A stretch of 64,000 nt of DNA from Salegentibacter lacus (GCF_020164555.1 NZ_JAIQZB010000009.1:62001-126000); one strand, 5' to 3'; counted from the first letter of the stretch, positions 36,078 to 45,212 are shown. Numbers and translations: made by a program. Notes: generated from the letters alone by a model not told the origin.

Positions 36078-37330
36078 TTTGCCTGTTCTTCAAGCTGAAA
36101 TACTTTCTGGATCAATTCCAGGCTTTCATCGGTCGTGGTAGAATCTCCTTTTAAATGATTCGCAAAGTGTTTCATTATTTTTTGAATAATCCTGTCGCTA
36201 ACAATTTCGGCCTGTTCATCGTTGAAATCTGAAATTTTTCTACGTTGAAAATCAAGTTCATCATCTTTCATACTTCTAAGCTTTTTCTTTAAAGCTTTTA
36301 TGGTAGGGGCGAATTTTCGGGTTTCCAGCCATTTATTAAAATCGGTTTCTACTTCTTTAATAATAGCTTCAGCTTCAGGAATAAATTGCTTTCTGCGTTC
36401 TAAATTTCTATCGGTAATTTTTGAAAGCTGATCCAGATGAACCAGTTTCACATTAAGCAAATGCGCTACATCTTCTGAAACATTCTTTGGTATAGAAAGG
36501 TCTAAAACCAACAAATCCTTATTAGAATAAATTAATTCTTTAGAAATAGTAGGGTTATGCGCCCCGGTGGCGACAATTAGAATATCGGTATTTCTTATTT
36601 CCGCCTGTAAATCGGCGTAATCTTTTACAATAAGGTTGAATTTACCCGCAATTTTTTCCGCTTTATCTTTGGTGCGGTTAATAAGAGTAATATGTTCGTT
36701 TTGTGTATGTTTTATAAGGTTTTCGCAGGTGTTTCGTCCAATTTTACCTGTTCCGAAAAGCAAAATATTTTTGTCAGAAACGTTAGGAACATTATCTAAA
36801 ATATATTGAACCGAAGCAAAAGACACCGAAGTGGCACCTGTAGAAATTTCGGTTTCATTTTTAATACGTTTACTGGCCTGGATAACCGCATTTGCCAGTC
36901 TTTCTAAAAAAGCATTTACCAACCCAAGTTTTTTGGAACGGGTAAAAGCAACTTTTAACTGACTTATAATTTCAAAATCACCAAGAATTTGGCTATCTAA
37001 ACCGGTGCCAACCCTAAACATATGCGAAATAGCTTGCTTGTTTTTATGAACATAAGCAACTTTTTCAAATTCTTCTACAGTGCCGTGCGTATGTTCGCAA
37101 AGCAATTTAATAAGCTGAAAAGGGTGTTGGGCAAATCCGTAAATTTCGGTACGGTTGCAGGTAGAAGTGACTAGAATAGCATCAATACCTTCCTCTTTGG
37201 CTTGTTTTAACAAACCATTTTTAGCTTCTTCGTTTAAACTGAAATGTCCTCTTATCTCTGCATCAGCCTTTTTATAACTAAGACCTATGGTGTAAAAATG
37301 TTTTCCGCTTGCGATGTGATAATCTTCCAT
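36074..37330 (-). CDS. hemA: Glutamyl-tRNA reductase
   Basis: 418 aa. First committed step of the C5 pathway: glutamyl-tRNA to glutamate-1-semialdehyde with NADPH. Catalytic Cys58 in STCNRTEIYGF, the NADPH site ILLFGTGKIGRNTCENL, and the C-terminal dimerisation helices. First gene of the hem run; divergent from the AraC gene. hemL, which should act next, is not in the window. Confidence 0.97.
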   Translation of the reverse strand: MEDYHIASGKHFYTIGLSYKKADAEIRGHFSLNEEAKNGLLKQAKEEGIDAILVTSTCNRTEIYGFAQHPFQLIKLLCEHTHGTVEEFEKVAYVHKNKQAISHMFRVGTGLDSQILGDFEIISQLKVAFTRSKKLGLVNAFLERLANAVIQASKRIKNETEISTGATSVSFASVQYILDNVPNVSDKNILLFGTGKIGRNTCENLIKHTQNEHITLINRTKDKAEKIAGKFNLIVKDYADLQAEIRNTDILIVATGAHNPTISKELIYSNKDLLVLDLSIPKNVSEDVAHLLNVKLVHLDQLSKITDRNLERRKQFIPEAEAIIKEVETDFNKWLETRKFAPTIKALKKKLRSMKDDELDFQRRKISDFNDEQAEIVSDRIIQKIMKHFANHLKGDSTTTDESLELIQKVFQLEEQAK

Positions 37331-37456
37331 GTACCGATTTAGGGTATTTGGGACAAAATTAAGCTAATGTGAAAGCAAAAAGTAACGCTCAAAGTACTTT
37401 TTGTATCGCTTTCAGTTATTTTAAGTTTTTTATATCTTTAAAAATTAGCAAATACT

Positions 37457-37464
37457 TACTTTTG
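37457..37464 (+). promoter_or_regulatory. Possible -7 box of the AraC gene
   Basis: TACTTTTG in the 201-base hemA-AraC divergent spacer, 67 bases before the AraC ATG. A convincing -33 is missing. The spacer presumably also holds the hemA promoter, which I could not locate. Confidence 0.4.
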
Positions 37465-37531
37465 CAGTAGTGGTAGTCAGTTTGGAGCAATTAGTTTAGA
37501 ACTATTCTAAATAGACTTAAAATTAAAAAAT

Positions 37532-38431
37532 ATGATCTCAGAAGATAAAAATAACGCTGTAGGATTTATTGAAGAGTTGAAAATTGAAGATGGTTTTTAT
37601 CTTTTAAAGTTTCAAAATGAAACTACTGATAATCAGAAAATTATTAGGGATATAGACAGTAGCTTTATTCAGTTTCATTTCAATTTAAAAGGAGCCAGCA
37701 AGTTTCTGTTTAATAACAACAAATACGAACTGCCACTGAATGCAGAGAGCTCCCTGCTGCTATATAATCCGCAGCAAGATCTTCCGCTTAATTTAGTATT
37801 GGAACCAACTTCCTGGTTAATTTCCCTTGTGATTTCTATTAAAAAATTCCATTCTCTTTTTTCGCAGGAAGCCGGATATATCACTTTTTTAAGTGCCGAT
37901 AACAAGGATAAAAAATATTATAAAGATGCGCCAATTTCTCCATCTATGGCTATTGTACTAAATCAGGTTATGAATTTTAACCTCACCCCAAGTATTAAAA
38001 ATCTTTATTTTAAAGGGAAAGCTTACGAGCTTTTGAGTTTATATTTTAACAGAACCGAAGATCCTAATGTAGAACAATGTCCTTTTCTTAGTGACGAAGA
38101 AAATATTATTAAAATAAGAAAAGCCAAGGATATTGTGATTTCCAGAATGGCAGAGCCGCCATCGCTTCAGGAATTATCAGATGAGATTGGGCTAAGTCTT
38201 AAAAAACTTAAAGAAGGTTTTAAGCAAATTTATGGAGATTCGGTTTACAGTTTTCTTTTCGATTATAAGATGGAATATGCCCGAAAACTTTTAGATAGTG
38301 GCGATTATAATGTGAACGAAGTTGGTTTAAAAGTGGGCTACAGTACCGCAAGTCATTTTATTGCTGCTTTTAAGAAAAAATTCGGCACAACGCCCAAGAA
38401 ATATATTATGTCTTTAACTTCAAATTCTTAG
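37532..38431 (+). CDS. AraC-family transcriptional regulator
   Basis: 299 aa. N-terminal cupin-like sensing part (about 20-160), C-terminal double HTH (about 195-295): LQELSDEIGLSLKKLKEGFKQIYG and NVNEVGLKVGYSTASHFIAAFKKKFGTTPKKY. Divergent from hemA and 3 bases before the ThuA gene. It is well placed to control heme genes, but the effector and targets are inferred. Confidence 0.92.
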   Translation: MISEDKNNAVGFIEELKIEDGFYLLKFQNETTDNQKIIRDIDSSFIQFHFNLKGASKFLFNNNKYELPLNAESSLLLYNPQQDLPLNLVLEPTSWLISLVISIKKFHSLFSQEAGYITFLSADNKDKKYYKDAPISPSMAIVLNQVMNFNLTPSIKNLYFKGKAYELLSLYFNRTEDPNVEQCPFLSDEENIIKIRKAKDIVISRMAEPPSLQELSDEIGLSLKKLKEGFKQIYGDSVYSFLFDYKMEYARKLLDSGDYNVNEVGLKVGYSTASHFIAAFKKKFGTTPKKYIMSLTSNS

Positions 38432-38434
38432 GTT

Positions 38435-39187
38435 ATGTTTAAAAAATTTGTTGCAATTTATCTTCTCATCTTTTTCGGTTTAAATTCTGGATATGCCCAG
38501 GAAATAGAAGATGAAGACGAGAAAGATAGAAAAGAAGTACTTGTTTTCTATAAAACCGAAGGCTTCTGGCACGAATCTATTCCCACAGGAAGAGCTTTTA
38601 TCGAAGATCTTGGCGAAGATCACGATTTTAAAGTCACCTCTACTAAAGATGCCGACGATTTTCATAGCGATGACCTGAAAGATTATGATTTAGTAATTTT
38701 TCTAAACACTACGGGGAATGTTTTTGATGAAAAGGAACAGGAAGATTTTAAAAATTATATAGAAAATGGTGGGAGTTTCTTTGGAATTCACGCCGCTGCA
38801 GACACAGAAGGGGATTGGCCCTGGTTTGTGGAATTGGTAGGTGGTTTTTTCGATGGACATCCCGCCGTACAACAAGCTGATATAAAACTGAATATGCCCG
38901 GGCATCCCGCAGTTGCATATTTACCTAAAGTTTGGACCAGAACCGATGAATGGTATAACTATAAAAACCTAAATCCTGAAATGCAGGTGCTTCTATATCT
39001 CGATGAAGATTCTTATGATGGCGGCACTAACGGTAAAGAACACCCAATTGCCTGGTTTAGGGAAACCGGCCACGGCGGAGTTTCAATTTATACCGGCTTG
39101 GGGCATACTATTGAATCTTATATAGAACCTTTGTTTCAGAAGCATATTCTCCAATCTATTTTATTTGCTTTAGGTGAAGAAAAATAG
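38435..39187 (+). CDS. Exported ThuA-domain protein
   Basis: 250 aa with a signal peptide (MFKKFVAIYLLIFFGLNSGYAQ). The mature part is a ThuA/class I glutamine amidotransferase-like fold: VLVFYKTEGFWHESIP, GSFFGIHAAADTEGDWPW, and HPAVAYLPKVWTRTDEWYNY. ThuA domains occur in sugar-related proteins; no catalytic nucleophile is clear here. Very likely one transcript with the AraC regulator. Confidence 0.86.
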   Translation: MFKKFVAIYLLIFFGLNSGYAQEIEDEDEKDRKEVLVFYKTEGFWHESIPTGRAFIEDLGEDHDFKVTSTKDADDFHSDDLKDYDLVIFLNTTGNVFDEKEQEDFKNYIENGGSFFGIHAAADTEGDWPWFVELVGGFFDGHPAVQQADIKLNMPGHPAVAYLPKVWTRTDEWYNYKNLNPEMQVLLYLDEDSYDGGTNGKEHPIAWFRETGHGGVSIYTGLGHTIESYIEPLFQKHILQSILFALGEEK

Positions 39188-39249
39188 CCGTTCTATAGGT
39201 GTATAAAAAACAGTAATAAGTAATTGAAATTCCTCCAAGCAAATAGTCT

Positions 39250-39257
39250 TATTTTTG
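39250..39257 (+). promoter_or_regulatory. Promoter -7 box of hemH
   Basis: TATTTTTG, exact TAnnTTTG, 18 bases before the hemH ATG. A TTG at 39224-39226 lies 23 bases upstream, slightly long for a -33. Confidence 0.5.
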
Positions 39258-39275
39258 AATTGAAAAAGAAAAATT

Positions 39276-40310
39276 ATGAGTAAAGGCGTACTATTGGTTA
39301 ATTTGGGTTCCCCAAAAAGCACCGACCCCAAAGATGTAAAAACATACCTTGACGAATTTTTAATGGATGAACGTGTGATAGACGTTCCATATTGGGCCAG
39401 GGTGCTTTTAGTAAGAGGGATTGTTTTAAATACAAGACCTAAGAAATCGGCTGAAGCTTATCAAAAAATTTGGTGGGATGAGGGTTCACCTTTAATAGTT
39501 TTATCAGAACGACTGCAGGATAAAATGGATAAAAATACTTCGGTACCAATTGCTTTGGCGATGCGTTATGGTGAGCCGAGTATAAAATCGGGGCTGCAGG
39601 AATTGCATGATAAAGGAGTTGATGAGGTTTTACTTTTTCCATTATATCCACAGTTCGCGATGGCAACTACAGAAACCATTTTGGTTTTAGCCGAAGAGCT
39701 TCGGAAAGAGCATTTCCCCGAAATGCAATTTACTACCGTACCACCTTTTTATAATCACGCTGATTACATTCGAGTGCTGGCTGAAAGTATTTCAGAAAAA
39801 TTAAAAGGAGTTGATTTTCAGCATTTATTATTTTCTTATCACGGCGTTCCCGAGCGGCATATTAGAAAAAGCGATGTAACTAAATCGCATTGTAAAATTG
39901 ACGGAAGCTGTTGCCAAACCGCTTCAGCAGCACATCAATTTTGCTATCGCCACCAATGTTATGAAACTACCAGGCTTGTCGCTGAATATTTGGAACTAAA
40001 AGAAAATTCTTATAGTGTTTCTTTTCAATCTCGTTTAGGATTCGACCCATGGTTACAACCATATACCGATAGAACGATAGAGCGTTTTGGAAAACAGGGA
40101 ATGAAAAAACTGGCCATAGTTACACCTGCCTTCGTTTCAGATTGTCTGGAAACTTTAGAGGAAATCGCAATGGAAGGAGAAGAAATCTTCCACGAAGTTG
40201 GTGGCGAAGAATTTACTGTAGTTCCCTGCCTTAACGATCGTGACGATTGGGTAAAAGTGCTTTCCCGTTGGGTAGATGAATGGGCATACCAAAAGCCTGT
40301 TGAAGCATAA
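39276..40310 (+). CDS. hemH: Ferrochelatase
   Basis: 344 aa. Inserts Fe(II) into protoporphyrin IX. LLVNLGSPKSTDPKDVKTYL, catalytic His in FSYHGVPERHI, and FQSRLGFDPWLQPYT. An insert rich in Cys (HCKIDGSCCQTASAAHQFCYRHQC) resembles the Cys cluster seen in many Bacteroidota homologues and could bind Fe-S, unproven. Overlaps the MATE gene by 1 base. Confidence 0.97.
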   Translation: MSKGVLLVNLGSPKSTDPKDVKTYLDEFLMDERVIDVPYWARVLLVRGIVLNTRPKKSAEAYQKIWWDEGSPLIVLSERLQDKMDKNTSVPIALAMRYGEPSIKSGLQELHDKGVDEVLLFPLYPQFAMATTETILVLAEELRKEHFPEMQFTTVPPFYNHADYIRVLAESISEKLKGVDFQHLLFSYHGVPERHIRKSDVTKSHCKIDGSCCQTASAAHQFCYRHQCYETTRLVAEYLELKENSYSVSFQSRLGFDPWLQPYTDRTIERFGKQGMKKLAIVTPAFVSDCLETLEEIAMEGEEIFHEVGGEEFTVVPCLNDRDDWVKVLSRWVDEWAYQKPVEA

Positions 40311-41665
40311 TGGCCTCGGTAAATTCTCGAAATCTTGGAGAAAAACCAATAGGTAAATTACTTGTACAGCAAGCGGCACCGGCTTCAGTGGGAATCCTGG
40401 TGATGTCGCTAAATATTTTAATCGATACCATTTTTGTTGGGAACTGGATTGGTTCTACGGCTATTGCAGCAATAAATGTAGTGCTTCCGGTTTCGTTTTT
40501 TATCGCTGCCTTGGGGATGGCTATTGGGATTGGTGGGTCTTCGATTATTTCTAGAGCACTGGGTGCAGATGACCGTAAAAAAGCCCTCAAAACTTTTGGA
40601 AATCAGATAAGCCTTACGCTAATCCTTACCATTGGTTTTGTAATTGTGGGCCTACTTTTCGTGGATTCCCTTATCCCAGCTTTTGGCGGAAAAGGCGATA
40701 TTTTTGAACCAGCAAAAGTTTATTATACCATTGTACTTTACGGAGTTCCTTTCCTCGCGCTTTGTATGATGGGAAATACGGTGATTCGGGCTGAGGGGAA
40801 ACCCAAATTCGCTATGATCGCGATGATTATTCCTTCGGTAGGAAACTTACTTTTAGATTATATTTTCATCAATCAAATGGGTCTTGGGATGTGGGGTGCA
40901 GCCTGGGCTACAACAGCTTCTTATCTTTTTTGCTTTGCGTATATTTTCTGGTTTTTTCTTTCCAAAAATTCTGAGCTGAGAATAAGTTTGCCAGATTTTG
41001 GGCTTAATAAACCTATTCTTAGGGAGATTGGTTCCCTTGGCTTTGTTACTTTATCCAGGCAGGCAGTAGTAAGTGTTATTTACCTGCTTATGAATAATAT
41101 TTTATTTGATCTGGGCGGAGAAGATGCAGTGGCTATTTATGCAATTATAGCCAGGATGTTAATGTTTGCTTTGTTTCCCGTTCTTGGAGTTACGCAGGGT
41201 TTTTTACCAATTGCAGGTTTTAATTATGGTGCCGAAAAATATCAAAGAGTCCGCAAAAGTATCAATACCGCTATTATGTATGCCTGCGGATTAGGCCTAC
41301 TGGTCTTCGCCGGGATTATGTTTTTCTCTGAAGAAATTGTTCGCATTTTTACTAAAAACCCCACGATCATTGCCGAAACTCCCGGGGCGATGCGCTGGGT
41401 TTTTGCCGCGACACCTATTGTGGCAATTCAGCTTATTGGTGCTGCTTATTTCCAGGCGGTGGGCAAAGCAGTTCCGGCGTTATTGCTTACTTTGTCCCGG
41501 CAGGGTTTCTTTTTTATTCCTTTAATTCTAATTTTACCGAATTATTTCGGAGAAATTGGAGTGTGGATCTCATTTCCCATTGCCGATTTACTCTCAACGC
41601 TGGTTACTGCCTATTTTTTAAACAGGGAAATGAGATTAAAACTGAAACCGGAAACCGTGCAGTAA
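40310..41665 (+). CDS. MATE-family efflux transporter
   Basis: 451 aa with 12 predicted helices in two halves, typical MATE/DinF length. N-terminal KLLVQQAAPASVGILVMSLNILIDTIFVGNWIG is the family entry. Ion-driven export of drugs or metabolites; overlap with hemH by 1 base (TAATG) suggests co-expression, so export of porphyrins or heme-related compounds is possible but unsupported. Confidence 0.92.
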   Translation: MASVNSRNLGEKPIGKLLVQQAAPASVGILVMSLNILIDTIFVGNWIGSTAIAAINVVLPVSFFIAALGMAIGIGGSSIISRALGADDRKKALKTFGNQISLTLILTIGFVIVGLLFVDSLIPAFGGKGDIFEPAKVYYTIVLYGVPFLALCMMGNTVIRAEGKPKFAMIAMIIPSVGNLLLDYIFINQMGLGMWGAAWATTASYLFCFAYIFWFFLSKNSELRISLPDFGLNKPILREIGSLGFVTLSRQAVVSVIYLLMNNILFDLGGEDAVAIYAIIARMLMFALFPVLGVTQGFLPIAGFNYGAEKYQRVRKSINTAIMYACGLGLLVFAGIMFFSEEIVRIFTKNPTIIAETPGAMRWVFAATPIVAIQLIGAAYFQAVGKAVPALLLTLSRQGFFFIPLILILPNYFGEIGVWISFPIADLLSTLVTAYFLNREMRLKLKPETVQ

Positions 41666-41692
41666 TTCTTCCGAAGAAAAAATGATAAATCC

Positions 41693-41709
41693 CTATCTTT
41701 GTTAGATAG
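41693..41709 (+). promoter_or_regulatory. Promoter/operator of the toxin-antitoxin remnant
   Basis: The -7 box TATCTTTG (41694-41701) lies within the inverted repeat CTATC-N7-GATAG (41693-41697, 41705-41709), 8 bases before the first antitoxin ATG. That is a fitting place for autorepression by the antitoxin. Confidence 0.5.
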
Positions 41710-41716
41710 CTTGAAA

Positions 41717-41988
41717 ATGATGGATAAAAATGCTTTAAAAATAGAACTAATTCAAAAAATCATTGCCTGTAATGATCAATCTTTTCTGGAACAGATTGAG
41801 GAATTATTGAAGGAGAAAAAGTAAAAGAGCCTGAGGAAGATTATGAAGTAGAAAAACATAAAAACTGGCTTTCTAAAGAACAACTTGAAGAACCCGATCG
41901 CCGTTTGAAAGTATATGAAAGTGGTACGGAGAAGGCAATTCCGTGGGAAGAGGCAAAGAGAGGAATTGAAAAGAAATATGGGTTTTAG
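41717..41988 (+). pseudogene. Type II antitoxin, split by a frameshift
   Basis: MMDKNALKIELIQKIIACND... runs 35 codons to TAA (41822-41824). The -1 frame then continues VKEPEEDYEVEKHKNWLSKEQ...IPWEEAKRGIEKKYGF to a TAG ending at 41988, overlapping the toxin ATG. Restoring one A in the run at 41816-41820 joins them into a protein of about 90 aa like ParE/RelE-module antitoxins. The site GAG AAA AAG TAA could also slip -1, so recoding is possible, but simple decay or a base-call error is more likely. Confidence 0.75.
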
Positions 41989-42241
41989 ACTGAAAATAAA
42001 CTCTTCAGCCCAATTGGATTTAAAAATTGCGATTGATTGGTATGAAGCCAAAAAAGTTGGTTTAGGAAAGCGTATTTTAGATGATCTTGAAAAAATATTA
42101 AACAGAATTCAATCTGATCCATATATATTTCGGTTGGAAGGCGGTTATAGAAATGCTCTCCTTGATGTTTTTCCATATATAGTGATTTTTGAAATAGATA
42201 GGCAAGAAATTATAATCCTGGCTGTCTCCAATACCCATTAA
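41978..42241 (+). CDS. RelE/ParE-family toxin, probably truncated at its end
   Basis: 87 aa, MGFRLKINSSAQLDLKIAIDWYE...YRNALLDVFPYIVIFEID...IILAVSNTH. This matches the ParE/RelE fold, which poisons gyrase or cuts mRNA. Family members end with HT(R/K)NP; here TAA at 42239-42241 replaces that codon and the same frame then reads N-P-T-K-K-P to a second stop at 42260-42262. One A-to-T change would explain it. The start overlaps the antitoxin end by 11 bases. Likely inactive or weakened. Confidence 0.8.
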   Translation: MGFRLKINSSAQLDLKIAIDWYEAKKVGLGKRILDDLEKILNRIQSDPYIFRLEGGYRNALLDVFPYIVIFEIDRQEIIILAVSNTH

Positions 42242-42265
42242 AACCCAACCAAAAAACCATAATTT

Positions 42266-42817
42266 GTGATAGAATATTACCAGTACATAAAAGCTTTACA
42301 CCTTATTTTTGTGATAACCTGGTTTGCCGGGCTTTTTTATATTCCTCGTTTATTTATTTACCATATAGAAGCCACGCAAAAACCGGAACCCGATAAAAGT
42401 ATTCTTGCTGGGCAATTTAAATTAATGACTAAAAGGCTTTGGTTTATCATTACATGGCCCTCGGCTATTTTAGCGAGTTTATTTGCTTTTATGTTGTTGC
42501 ATTTAGCCCCGGGATGGCTTTCGCAAGATTGGATGCTGGTGAAACTGGGTTTTGTTGTTTTGCTTTATGCCTATCATATTAAATGTCACCTCATTTTTAA
42601 AGAACTTCAAAACGATGTGGTAAAATGGACTTCAAATCAAATGAGGTTATGGAACGAGGGTTCTACGTTAATTCTGTTTGCAGTTATTTTTTTGGTGATT
42701 ATAAAGGATGCTATAAACTGGATATATGGAGTTTTAGGGATATTTCTCCTGGCGGGAATGCTTATGCTGGGCATTAAAATCTATAAGCGAATTAGAGCTA
42801 AAAATCCCAATGCCTAA
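42266..42817 (+). CDS. hemJ: Protoporphyrinogen IX oxidase HemJ
   Basis: 183 aa, GTG start (no in-frame ATG before the first helix). About four membrane helices. N-terminus YYQYIKALHLIFVITWFAGLFYIPRLFIYH with conserved His12, the HemJ/UPF0093 signature. It oxidises protoporphyrinogen IX to protoporphyrin IX before HemH. That completes the late heme pathway in this region, although it is not in the main hem operon. A kinase gene follows after 39 bases. Confidence 0.93.
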   Translation: MIEYYQYIKALHLIFVITWFAGLFYIPRLFIYHIEATQKPEPDKSILAGQFKLMTKRLWFIITWPSAILASLFAFMLLHLAPGWLSQDWMLVKLGFVVLLYAYHIKCHLIFKELQNDVVKWTSNQMRLWNEGSTLILFAVIFLVIIKDAINWIYGVLGIFLLAGMLMLGIKIYKRIRAKNPNA

Positions 42818-42856
42818 TTGGTGTGATAATTGATTAATTTGCGCTAATAATCATTT

Positions 42857-44311
42857 ATGAAGCTTTCTAAACTTTCTTTAAGTACCCGCATATTTATCTC
42901 CATGATTTTATTGGTGCTGGGAGCTTCAATCTTAATTGTGGGTATCACAGTTTATCAATATAAGCTGGAAGCCGAAAACTATCACCGCGAACGCCTGGAA
43001 AGAAAGGAACAGGCTATTAGGGAAAATATAAAGTTTATTCTCGCGAGCACTACCTACCTAATCAATACCGAAAATATTGATATGATATTCGGGGAGCGAA
43101 ATAAAATTCACGAAATGGCCCAGGTCCACGAGATGCAAATCAATATTTATGATTTTCAGGGTCGGCTTTTAATTAAATCAGATCAATCTTTTTTCAGGGA
43201 TACCACAGATAATCAACTGGACAAAGATATTCTTAGAAAGTTGGAACGCTCAGAGAGCAAGCGATATATTGAAAAAACCGAAATTAACGGGCAAAAATTT
43301 CAATCTTCATATACATATATCGTAGATGGTAAATTTAAGCCCCTGGCCATACTATATCTTCCCTATGTTCAGGATGACACCGTTTTAAATCGTGATCTGA
43401 ATAACTTCCTGATTAGAATGGGTGAGGTGTATTTATTTATGCTCGTATTGGCGATTATAATGTCTTATTTCCTTTCAAAATATATTACGAAATCCCTAAA
43501 AATTATTTCAGATAAAATTACTGAAACCCGTTTAGATAAACGTAACCAAAAGATCGATATTACCAACGCTTCTGAAGAGATTTATACGCTTGTAGCCGCA
43601 TATAATAGTATGATAGATGAGCTGGAAGAAAGTGCCGTAAAACTTGCCGCAGGCGAACGAGAACAGGCCTGGCGGGAAATGGCCAAACAGGTAGCACACG
43701 AGATAAAAAACCCATTGACACCAATGCGTTTAAGCGTGCAAAGTTTTGAACGGAATTTTGACAGGAATGATCCCGAAATTGAAGCCAAAGTAGCCGAATA
43801 CTCTAATACGCTTATCAATCAAATAGACACCATGAGCTCTATTGCTGAAGCTTTTTCGAATTTCGCGAAAATGCCGGCGCAACAAAACGAGATGCTGAAT
43901 GTTCCGAAAATCGTGAAACTGGCACTGGATATTTTTAACGAAGAATACATTCAGTTTACTAGTGAAAAAGATGAAATCCTTGCCAAGTTTGATCGAACCC
44001 AACTTATTAGGGTGATTACCAATTTGGTGAAGAACGCTATTCAAGCTATGGATGGGCAGGAGAATCCGCGTATTATGGTAAGTATTCACGAAGAATCTTC
44101 AGATGTATTTGTGATTATTTCTGATAACGGGGCTGGGATTTCCGAAGAAAATCTAGAGAAGGTTTTTGAACCTAAATTCACCACTAAGTCCAGCGGAATG
44201 GGCCTTGGCCTGGCAATGGTAAAGAATATTGTGGAAACATATAACGGAAGTATTACCTTTACTTCTAAGTTGGGAAAAGGCACTACATTTAAGTTACGGT
44301 TTCCCAGATAA
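42857..44311 (+). CDS. Sensor histidine kinase, NtrY-like
   Basis: 484 aa. Two membrane helices (about 13-33 and 190-210) around a periplasmic domain, a linker, then HisKA with His281 in VAHEIKNPLTPMRLSVQ and an ATPase domain: N box NLVKNAIQAM, G1 DNGAGIS, G2 GMGLGLAM. No response regulator gene is nearby, so it is an orphan. Sits in a hemJ-kinase-enoyl-CoA hydratase run with adjoining stop and start. Confidence 0.92.
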   Translation: MKLSKLSLSTRIFISMILLVLGASILIVGITVYQYKLEAENYHRERLERKEQAIRENIKFILASTTYLINTENIDMIFGERNKIHEMAQVHEMQINIYDFQGRLLIKSDQSFFRDTTDNQLDKDILRKLERSESKRYIEKTEINGQKFQSSYTYIVDGKFKPLAILYLPYVQDDTVLNRDLNNFLIRMGEVYLFMLVLAIIMSYFLSKYITKSLKIISDKITETRLDKRNQKIDITNASEEIYTLVAAYNSMIDELEESAVKLAAGEREQAWREMAKQVAHEIKNPLTPMRLSVQSFERNFDRNDPEIEAKVAEYSNTLINQIDTMSSIAEAFSNFAKMPAQQNEMLNVPKIVKLALDIFNEEYIQFTSEKDEILAKFDRTQLIRVITNLVKNAIQAMDGQENPRIMVSIHEESSDVFVIISDNGAGISEENLEKVFEPKFTTKSSGMGLGLAMVKNIVETYNGSITFTSKLGKGTTFKLRFPR

Positions 44312-44338
44312 ATGAAGAACGAACCAAAATTTTTAAAT

Positions 44339-45121
44339 ATGGAATTCGAAAATATTTTAACTGAAAATAACGACGGAATTTTACAGATTACAATCAACCG
44401 TCCTAAGAAATTAAACGCCTTAAACCGCGATACAATTGAAGAATTGCATCAGGCTTTTACTAAAGCAAAAGAAGATCGCGAAGTAAAAGTTGTAATCTTA
44501 ACCGGAACGGGCGAAAAGGCTTTTGTTGCCGGTGCCGATATTAGTGAATTTGCCGATTTTTCTCCGGAAGAAGGCCGCGAACTTGCAGCTGAAGGACAGT
44601 CGAAATTATTCGATTTTGTAGCGAATTTTCCAAAGCCGGTTATTGCCGCAGTAAACGGTTTTGCCCTGGGCGGCGGACTCGAATTGGCAATGGCTGCACA
44701 CTTTAGGGTGGCCAGCGATAACGCAAAAATGGGACTTCCTGAGACGTCCCTTGGGGTAATCCCCGGTTATGGCGGTACGCAGCGCCTTCCGCAATTGGTG
44801 GGGAAAGGCCGCGCGATGGAAATGATTATGACTGCGGGAATGATAGATGCCAACCAGGCGCTACAGTACAATTTAGTGAACCACGTTTGCGAGCCTGAAG
44901 AATTGATAGAATTTTCCGAAAATATTGCTCGCAAAATAATGAAGAATTCTCTGGTAGCTATTAGCGCCGCAATTCGAGCTATTAATTCAAATTTCGAAGA
45001 TGGTGTAAACGGATTTGAAGTGGAAATTAGTGAATTTGGAAACTCTTTCGGAACCGAAGATTTTGAAGAAGGAACTTCGGCATTTTTGAATAAACGCAAA
45101 GCCGATTTCCCGGGGAATTAA
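44339..45121 (+). CDS. Enoyl-CoA hydratase/isomerase
   Basis: 260 aa from ATG 44339 (MEFENILTENNDGILQITINRP); an ATG at 44312 directly after the kinase stop adds nine residues and is possible. Crotonase fold: oxyanion-hole segments AFVAGADISEF and NGFALGGGLELAMA, with catalytic Glu pair in PETSLGVIPGYGGTQRL. Hydrates trans-2-enoyl-CoA in fatty-acid or related catabolism. A terminator follows. Confidence 0.93.
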   Translation: MEFENILTENNDGILQITINRPKKLNALNRDTIEELHQAFTKAKEDREVKVVILTGTGEKAFVAGADISEFADFSPEEGRELAAEGQSKLFDFVANFPKPVIAAVNGFALGGGLELAMAAHFRVASDNAKMGLPETSLGVIPGYGGTQRLPQLVGKGRAMEMIMTAGMIDANQALQYNLVNHVCEPEELIEFSENIARKIMKNSLVAISAAIRAINSNFEDGVNGFEVEISEFGNSFGTEDFEEGTSAFLNKRKADFPGN

Positions 45122-45126
45122 TATAA

Positions 45127-45176
45127 AAGCTTTAGCATTTAGAAATTAATTTTCGGAATGTTAAAGCTTATTTTTT
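45127..45176 (+). terminator. Terminator of the hemJ-kinase-hydratase operon
   Basis: AAGCTTTAGCATT (45127-45139) pairs with AATGTTAAAGCTT (45157-45169), 13 bp with one G-U, followed by ATTTTTTG. Confidence 0.8.
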
Positions 45177-45212
45177 GTTCACTATATTGGATATATTCCA
45201 TAAATTTGTATT

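Noticed and set aside
41810-41830. Programmed -1 frameshift in the antitoxin
   Set aside because: Not excluded, but the P-site codon would mispair after slipping (G-AAA-AAG rather than A-AAA-AAG), there is no stimulatory hairpin, and the toxin also carries a nonsense lesion, so decay or read error is preferred.
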